This document shows positions 57,891 through 64,000 of a stretch of DNA of 64,000 nt, piece by piece. This DNA comes from Methylotenera sp. (GTDB lineage: Bacteria > Pseudomonadota > Gammaproteobacteria > Burkholderiales > Methylophilaceae), in NCBI GenBank assembly GCA_009693255.1, contig SHXQ01000001.1:1-64000 (forward strand), read 5' to 3'. A program made the translations under genes and the position numbers. Each line of letters opens with the position of its first letter. The first letter of the stretch is position 1. The notes under the pieces are model-generated. The model saw only the letters and a list, made by a program, of their open reading frames with translations, was not told where the DNA came from and ran no database searches.

Positions 57891-58838
57891 ATGCGCATAA
57901 AAGAAATAGTTATATTAGGCGGCTCAGGCTTTGTAGGCAGTGCTATTGTCGCAAAATTAGCAGCAGCAGATTATGCCGTGACAGTATTGACGCGCCGAAG
58001 AGATGCGGCCAAGCACTTACTTTTGTTGCCAAATGTGCAAGTACTGGAGTGTAATGTACTTGATTACCAGGCCTTGAATAGCGTCTTAAGAGGCGCAGAT
58101 GCAGTCATTAATTTGCTGGGGATTTTGCATCAAAGTCGTCGCATGAGTTTCAATGCCATACATCATCAATTGCCAGCCCAGCTAGCAAAAATTTGTATAG
58201 ATTTAAACATTAAACGACTGGTTCACATGAGCAGTTTACGAGCCGGACCCAACGCTCCTAGCCAATATCTACGCTCTAAAGGTGCTGGAGAGATCGCGCT
58301 CATAGCACATCAGGATAAATTGAATATCACCATCTTTAAGCCCGCCATCATTTTTGGTCGGGGCGATAGTTTTATCAACTTATTCGCGAGCCTTGTTAAA
58401 GTATTGCCAGTAGTGATGTTAGCTAAGCCTAATGCAAAATTTCAGCCGATTTGGGTAGAAGATGTGGCCAGTTGTTTTGTGGCATGTCTGGCTGACTGGG
58501 CGAGCTATGGTCAAACTTATGAATTGGCCGGGCCTAAAGTTTATACTTTCCGTCAACTGGTGCAGGCAGTCATGAATACTTTACAGATTCAGCGCCCGAT
58601 TATTGGTTTAAGCGATGGCCTGTCTTATGCACAAGCGTTTGTGATGGAGATATTGCCCATTAAATTGATGTCACGTGACAATATTCGCTCGATGGAGGCC
58701 GATAGTGTGAGTGAGCAAGCTTTTCCCGCCCTGTTTAATTTAACGCCAACGTCATTAGAAACATTGATTCCGCAATACTTGGTTGATCAAACGCCACGTG
58801 GTGCTTATGATCGTTTTCGGCGTTCTGCCGCTAGGTAA
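57891..58838 (+). CDS. NDUFA9-like NAD(P)-binding SDR protein
   Basis: 315-aa atypical short-chain dehydrogenase. Rossmann motif ILGGSGFVGSAIVAKL at the N-terminus, NLLGIL, HMSSLRAGPNAPSQYLRSKG (Y-x3-K region), IFKPAIIFGRGDSF and FQPIWVEDVA, features of the family related to the complex I NDUFA9 subunit. Bacterial role not settled. Commonly found beside slt and cca in betaproteobacteria. Confidence 0.85.
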   Translation: MRIKEIVILGGSGFVGSAIVAKLAAADYAVTVLTRRRDAAKHLLLLPNVQVLECNVLDYQALNSVLRGADAVINLLGILHQSRRMSFNAIHHQLPAQLAKICIDLNIKRLVHMSSLRAGPNAPSQYLRSKGAGEIALIAHQDKLNITIFKPAIIFGRGDSFINLFASLVKVLPVVMLAKPNAKFQPIWVEDVASCFVACLADWASYGQTYELAGPKVYTFRQLVQAVMNTLQIQRPIIGLSDGLSYAQAFVMEILPIKLMSRDNIRSMEADSVSEQAFPALFNLTPTSLETLIPQYLVDQTPRGAYDRFRRSAAR

Positions 58839-58852
58839 AAGGGTAACGCGTC

Positions 58853-60070
58853 GTGCAAGTTTATTTAGTGGGTGGCGCTGTTCGTGATGAGTTGCTAGGC
58901 CTTATCGTCAAAGATAAAGATTTTGTTGTGGTTGGCAGTACGCCAGATGAAATGATCGCAGCTGGGTTTAAGCCTGTTGGTAAAGACTTCCCGGTTTTTC
59001 TACATCCAAAAACGCACGATGAATATGCCCTTGCCCGAACTGAGCGAAAAACCGATAAAGGCTATAAGGGGTTTGTCGTATACGCATCACCAGAAGTGAC
59101 GCTAGAAGAAGATTTAGCGCGCCGTGATTTAACCATTAATGCGATTGCAAAAGACAGTATAGGCAAGTTTATTGATCCCTATAATGGTTTAGCTGACATT
59201 CAGTCTAAAATCCTACGCCATGTCAGTGACGCTTTTGCTGAAGACCCTGTCAGAATTTTACGTGCGGCAAGGCTTTCAGCAAGGTTTCAAGACTTCTCGC
59301 TAGCCCCAGAAACTAATCAGCTTATGCAGCAAATGGTAGAAGCAGGCGAGGTCGATGCGTTAGTAGCAGAGCGTGTATGGAAAGAATTAGCAAAAGGGTT
59401 GATGGAAGATAAGCCGAGTCGTATGTTTGATGTTTTAAGGACTTGTTGTGCGTTAAAAAAAATATTGCCGGAGTTAGATAAACTGTGGGGTGTTCCACAG
59501 TCAGCGCAATATCACCCAGAAATTGATACAGGCGTTCATGTGATGCTAGCTATTGATTATGCAGCGCGCCAAAATTATGCCTTAGCCGTGCGCTTTGCGA
59601 CCCTCATGCATGATCTTGGTAAAGGTGTCACGCCTGCTGAATTGTTACCGCAACATACTGGCCACGAAGCGCGTGGTATACATCTTGTGAAGGAGGTATG
59701 TAAGCGCTTAAGAGTGCCTAATTACTGCAAAGAACTTGCGCAGATAGTGAGTAAATTTCATGGGAAGTTACATCAAGTATTACAGATGAAACCAAGTACT
59801 TTGCTTAGCTTTATAGTTGAACTCGATGCGATACGACAACCTGAGCGGTTTAAGGATTTTCTGCGAGCCTGTGAGTCAGACTTAAGGGGCAGAACCGGCT
59901 TAGAAAACCACGCTACACCAGCGGCAGAGTTGATGCTGAAAGTATTAGCTGCAGCGATGAATGTGGATGCAGGTGCGGTAGCTAGCGCCTATGATGAGCC
60001 TGAGAAAATTAAGGCTGCGGTATATGAGGCGAGGTTAGACGCAGTAAAAAAAACATTGTTGCTATTATAG
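58853..60070 (+). CDS. cca: CCA-adding tRNA nucleotidyltransferase with HD domain
   Basis: 405 aa. Class II nucleotidyltransferase: YLVGGAVRDELLGLIVKDKD (GG and DxD), FPVFLHPKTHDEYALARTER, RRDLTINAIA, then a C-terminal HD phosphohydrolase-like domain with HDLGKG. Starts at GTG 58853. Repairs tRNA 3' CCA ends; the tRNA at the window start already encodes CCA. Confidence 0.96.
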   Translation: MQVYLVGGAVRDELLGLIVKDKDFVVVGSTPDEMIAAGFKPVGKDFPVFLHPKTHDEYALARTERKTDKGYKGFVVYASPEVTLEEDLARRDLTINAIAKDSIGKFIDPYNGLADIQSKILRHVSDAFAEDPVRILRAARLSARFQDFSLAPETNQLMQQMVEAGEVDALVAERVWKELAKGLMEDKPSRMFDVLRTCCALKKILPELDKLWGVPQSAQYHPEIDTGVHVMLAIDYAARQNYALAVRFATLMHDLGKGVTPAELLPQHTGHEARGIHLVKEVCKRLRVPNYCKELAQIVSKFHGKLHQVLQMKPSTLLSFIVELDAIRQPERFKDFLRACESDLRGRTGLENHATPAAELMLKVLAAAMNVDAGAVASAYDEPEKIKAAVYEARLDAVKKTLLLL

Positions 60071-60297
60071 GTAGGGTGTTCAGTTAATTTTATGGCTGTC
60101 TTTTGAAAGCCGTTAAGATAGACTTTCTTGTCCTGAAAAAAATAGCGATAGCAACTCAAGATGTTCAGCAGAAACAGTGAACGGCGCCATCCTACCCACT
60201 TCTTTCGACGTATTAAAATGCTGTAGCGTCCCTAGAACTGGATTAGGCACTATATCAAACCGTTCTAAGTACTTAAAACATAGATTTGCTAGTGAAG
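60071..60297 (-). other. Intergenic remnant with an unstarted open frame
   Basis: No complete gene. On the minus strand a frame stopping at 60113 is open back to about 60330, with text such as NLCFKYLERFDIVPNPVLG and FTVSAEHLELLSLFFSGQ that looks protein-like, but it has no start codon of its own and runs into the DUF2788 remnant. It may be the 3' fragment of a lost gene. I do not recognise the family. Confidence 0.3.
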
Positions 60298-60522
60298 TTA
60301 TTGAATACCGAGTTTGAATTTAATAATGTATTTTTCTACATAGCCCACCATGCCAAATGTTAGGCCAAGAAATAAAGCAAAGGTACCAAACTTACCGGCT
60401 TTTGACTCTCACGCCAGATGACCTACAATAAATATCATTAGCAGCATTAACCCACCCACGCCAAAGGTCATGCCGAAATCGGTAATCTGCGCTTCAGTAA
60501 AGCCAAATATTGTACCTTGCAC
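60298..60522 (-). pseudogene. DUF2788 small membrane protein with in-frame TGA
   Basis: From GTG 60522, with GGGG upstream as ribosome site, the frame encodes GTIFGFTEAQITDFGMTFGV, a first membrane helix, GHLA, then a TGA at 60409-60411, and continues in the same frame with ESKAGKFGTFALFLGLTFGM and a second helix to TAA at 60298. FTEAQ, the two helices and SKAGKFGTF are typical of the DUF2788 family (about 70 aa). The TGA sits where an ordinary residue, often Trp or Lys, occurs; TGG to TGA would explain it. Probably a recent nonsense mutation. Confidence 0.7.
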
Positions 60523-60547
60523 GTTATTCCCCTGTGCTCCTAAATGC

Positions 60548-61111
60548 TTAGTGGTTGATGAGCGAGGTCATTTGCTGTTGTACAAATTCCATCGGTTTTC
60601 GTTTAAAGCCGCTTTTAGCAAATTGATGCCAGCGCCCCATGACATAACACAGCATTAAGTTTGCTTGCGCTTCAGCATCCACCTTATGTCCCGTTTGCGT
60701 TTCTGCAATACGTAAGCTTTGTTTGAGCGTCACTTCAATTCGATCGCTCATTTGATTAATGCGGAGTTGCAATTTTTCGTCTTCGTTGACTAGGGCATCG
60801 CCAGTCAGTACGCGGGTCATGCCGGGGTTTTTTTCGGCAAAGGCCAGTAGCATAGATATAATGCGTTGAATTTGTTTTTGACCATCTGTTTCTTCGGCGC
60901 TAATTTTGTTGATTAAGCCAAAAATGGTTGCTTCTATAAAGACAATGAGGCCTTCAAACATCTGTGCTTTATTGGCGAAGTGTCGGTAAAGTGCAGCTTC
61001 ACTGACATCCAGTCTTGCCGCCAGCGAGGCCGTGGTTATTCTTTCGCGCTTAGGAGACTCCAGCATTTTGGCTAGTGTCTCTAAAATTTGCTGTTTGCGT
61101 TCGCCTGCCAT
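60548..61111 (-). CDS. slmA: Nucleoid occlusion factor SlmA
   Basis: 187-aa TetR-family protein. RKQQILETLAKMLE opening and the helix-turn-helix RITTASLAARLDVSEAALYRHFANKAQMFE are typical of SlmA, followed by an all-helical C-terminal domain. SlmA bound to chromosomal sites disrupts FtsZ over the nucleoid; ftsZ lies about 6 kb away. GAGGG precedes the ATG. Downstream of argB-HAD on the same strand, an arrangement known in other betaproteobacteria. Confidence 0.92.
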   Translation of the reverse strand: MAGERKQQILETLAKMLESPKRERITTASLAARLDVSEAALYRHFANKAQMFEGLIVFIEATIFGLINKISAEETDGQKQIQRIISMLLAFAEKNPGMTRVLTGDALVNEDEKLQLRINQMSDRIEVTLKQSLRIAETQTGHKVDAEAQANLMLCYVMGRWHQFAKSGFKRKPMEFVQQQMTSLINH

Positions 61112-61156
61112 TTTTATTGCCCTCGCTAATAATAGGTTTAATTCATTAAGTAGAAA

Positions 61157-61801
61157 TTATAACTTAAGGTGAGTGAGCGCTAACACTTCACTTAATCGAT
61201 AATCAACAAAATTTGGCTTTTGTAACTTTCGACTCACCCAAATAGTTTTCATGCCCAATCTTTTTGCGGTCATCAGCGCCGCCAGATTGTCTTCTAGCAT
61301 CACGCAATCGCTGGCTTTAACTTTGATGGCTTTGAGTAACATTTGAAAGCCGCGCACCGAAGGTTTAGCATAAAATTTGGTTGATTCAACACTGAATACC
61401 AGCTCAAAGCAATCCGCAATCCCTAATAACTCAAGCACCCGTAAAGCGTAGTTGCGTGGGGCATTGGTGAACACTAACTTGCGCCCAGGTAGGTTTTGTA
61501 GCATGTGACGCAAGCGCTTTACTGGAAGCACCATCGCCGACAAATCTGGCAGTTTATGCGTTTCATGTAGAAAATGATGTGGGTCAGCGCTGTGATGGCG
61601 CATTAAGCCTTTAAGGGTTGCCCCATAGATACGCCAATAATGTTGGCGCAATCTATGGGCGGCAGTTTCATCTAAAATGAGTGACGCCATGATGTATAGC
61701 GTCATGGCGCGATTCATGACAGGGAAGATGTGTGCAGAGGCGTTGTGTAGCGTATCGTCTAGGTCAAAAATCCAGACTCTAGTATGGCTATTCTGCGCCA
61801 A
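61157..61801 (-). CDS. HAD-family pyrimidine 5'-nucleotidase
   Basis: 214-aa haloacid dehalogenase-type hydrolase. WIFDLDDTLHNAS holds the Asp nucleophile, LVFTNAPRNYALRVLELLGI is motif II, and SVESTKFYAKPSVRGFQMLL with VMLEDNLAALMTAKRLGMKTI are motifs III and IV. Resembles the Sdt1-like pyrimidine nucleotidase group. Sits 1 bp after argB, before slmA. Confidence 0.88.
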   Translation of the reverse strand: MAQNSHTRVWIFDLDDTLHNASAHIFPVMNRAMTLYIMASLILDETAAHRLRQHYWRIYGATLKGLMRHHSADPHHFLHETHKLPDLSAMVLPVKRLRHMLQNLPGRKLVFTNAPRNYALRVLELLGIADCFELVFSVESTKFYAKPSVRGFQMLLKAIKVKASDCVMLEDNLAALMTAKRLGMKTIWVSRKLQKPNFVDYRLSEVLALTHLKL

Positions 61802-61802
61802 T

Positions 61803-62702
<900 letters not shown>

Positions 62703-62749
62703 TTAGATTTTGGTAAATTTTATTTACGCTAATTGTAACTAAATTTTGC

Positions 62750-64000
62750 TTATAACGTTTTGTTAAAAACTTTAGATTTCCGCTGAAAGTTATAAAGTTT
62801 TTGTTTTTCAGCGGGCAGTGTTTCAACATTTTGCTCAGTAAAACCACGCTCCAAAAACCAATGTTCTGTCCGTGTCGTGAGGCAGAATAAGTTTTTAAAC
62901 CCTTGCGTCTTGGCTTGATTGGCACAGTAATAAAATAATTTGTCCCCACGACCAGCGCCTCTATAGGCAGGATCAATCGCTAGGCATGCAAACTCTGCGG
63001 CGCGGGTTGCGTTAAATGGGTATAGCGCAGCGCATCCAATAATGCGATTATCGTGTTCCATCACATAAAAATGATTAATTTCCACCTCAATATGTTCGCG
63101 ACCACGCCGTACTAAATAGCCTTCTGCTTCCAGCGGTTCAATGAGCTTTAGAATACCGCCAACATCTTCAATATTGGCTTGCCGCATGCTTTCTAAGCTT
63201 AGTTCGGTCACCATTGTGCCTATACCATCTAGCGTAAATAGCTCTTGAATAATGGCGCCATCAATGTGCCGCGAAATGAGATGCGTACGGGCCACACCAT
63301 GCTCACAAGCACGCACTGCAGCGGGCAGGTAGTAATTCACGTCTTCTGAAACGTTGATCGCTTGCTCGTTTTCACTAAGGTTACGCAGTAAATTTTTGGC
63401 TTTTTCTGCGGTCATTTCACGTAGTAATTCGCCGCGCAAATTATGTACCCCTTCAGAATCCATCAAGAAAATAAGCTTATCTGCGTCTAGTGCAATGGCG
63501 GCACTCACCGCCACATCCTCCAAACTTAAATTGAAGGCTTCGCCTGTGGGGGAGTAGCCAAGTGGTGACAGCATGACTAACTCCCCGTCATCCAGACGCT
63601 TTTGGATACCGGTGGCATCTATTCTGCGGACTTCACCCGTGTGCTGTAAATCTACAGCATCGCGAACCCCCATTGGTTTTGCCGTAACAAAGTTACCACT
63701 CGCCACCCGAATATCTGCGCCGGCCATGGGCGAGTTGACTAAACCCATAGAAAGCAAAGCTTCTATTTCCACCCGAATCGCGCCGTTGGCTTCTTTAACC
63801 GCCTCCATCGCAGCATCGTCAGTAACGCGTACACCGTTGACAAACTTGGGTGCGAGTTTGTCGCGTTTTAAACGCCGCTCAATTTGTGGGCGTGCACCAT
63901 GCACCAATACCAGCCTTACCTCTAGGCTGGCAAGTAGATTTAAGTCGTGAGAGAGTGCAATAAATTGCTTTTCATCGACCACTTCGCCACCAAAAGCAAT
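62750..64000 (-). CDS. argA: N-acetylglutamate synthase ArgA (5' end outside window)
   Basis: 417 codons lie within the window, running off its right edge in frame (AFGGEVVDEKQF). N-terminal amino-acid-kinase-like domain: LVLVHGARPQIERRL, GVRVTDDAAM, LSPLGYSPTGEAFNL. C-terminal GNAT acetyltransferase domain (about the last 140 residues): EHDNRIIGCAALYPF, ACLAIDPAYRGAGRGDKLF, and LTTRTEHWFLERGF. Commits glutamate to arginine synthesis and supplies ArgB with its substrate. Confidence 0.95.
   Translation of the reverse strand: MAFGGEVVDEKQFIALSHDLNLLASLEVRLVLVHGARPQIERRLKRDKLAPKFVNGVRVTDDAAMEAVKEANGAIRVEIEALLSMGLVNSPMAGADIRVASGNFVTAKPMGVRDAVDLQHTGEVRRIDATGIQKRLDDGELVMLSPLGYSPTGEAFNLSLEDVAVSAAIALDADKLIFLMDSEGVHNLRGELLREMTAEKAKNLLRNLSENEQAINVSEDVNYYLPAAVRACEHGVARTHLISRHIDGAIIQELFTLDGIGTMVTELSLESMRQANIEDVGGILKLIEPLEAEGYLVRRGREHIEVEINHFYVMEHDNRIIGCAALYPFNATRAAEFACLAIDPAYRGAGRGDKLFYYCANQAKTQGFKNLFCLTTRTEHWFLERGFTEQNVETLPAEKQKLYNFQRKSKVFNKTL

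Noticed and set aside
60409-60411. Selenocysteine or programmed readthrough at the TGA in the DUF2788 frame
   Set aside because: No hairpin typical of a SECIS element is visible just downstream and the family does not use selenocysteine; a point mutation is simpler.

Overview
The window is chromosomal DNA of a betaproteobacterial methylotroph, most likely Methylophilaceae (Methylotenera or a close relative). Evidence: a lanthanide-type methanol dehydrogenase (xoxF) with xoxJ and two CxxCH cytochromes; an NAD-linked formate dehydrogenase (fdsGBA-fdhD-fdsD) beside molybdenum cofactor genes; a betaproteobacterial dcw order; SlmA, DUF3579 and DUF2788 proteins; and moderate, slightly AT-leaning base composition. 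Genus is inference. I see no insertion sequence, prophage or CRISPR array.

Layout. 1-1432: the 3' end of a tRNA-Ile2(CAU), a small winged-helix protein, a broken hemerythrin-like gene, a small CxxC protein and a broken small membrane protein. 1467-5332: a TPR/2OG-oxygenase protein, a YihY protein with a cyclic-nucleotide-binding-like tail, and proline iminopeptidase. 5372-11660: methanol oxidation: xoxF with two candidate promoters and a direct repeat, xoxJ, two paralogous cytochromes each followed by nearly the same terminator, then NDH-2. 11712-17233 (minus): lplT, phoH/PIN, bcp, a sensor kinase broken by four homopolymer frameshifts, tonB. 17409-20322 (minus): moeA, mobA, moaA, divergent from fdsGBA-fdhD-fdsD and a TauE-type permease (20408-27318). 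27345-35931: GT39, rpmE2, rho, trxA, a broken conserved gene, tlpA, DUF3579, BON lipoprotein, yraN, rsmI, pyrC. 35998-36394: rnpB. 36655-55829: a complete dcw cluster behind a consensus promoter and a MraZ operator: mraZ, rsmH, ftsL, ftsI, murE, murF, mraY, murD, ftsW, murG, murC, murB, ddl, ftsQ, ftsA, ftsZ, lpxC. 55878-60070: slt, an NDUFA9-like protein, cca. 60113-64000 (minus): remnants including a DUF2788 gene with an in-frame TGA, then slmA, a HAD nucleotidase, argB and argA (cut by the window edge).

The functions fit together as follows. XoxF oxidises methanol in the periplasm and passes electrons to a XoxG-type cytochrome; formate from C1 oxidation is oxidised by Fds, whose bis-MGD cofactor needs MoaA, MoeA, MobA and the sulfurtransferase FdhD; the NADH can enter the quinone pool through NDH-2. 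The dcw block makes peptidoglycan precursors and the divisome, with SlmA as the nucleoid occlusion factor nearby.

The features most worth a second look are the tandem cytochrome pair (one soluble, one apparently lipid-anchored), the activator-like direct repeat upstream of xoxF, the sensor kinase broken only at homopolymers, and several further single-lesion genes in an otherwise intact core region. I did not find a clearly new multi-gene system; the unusual points are listed as separate findings.
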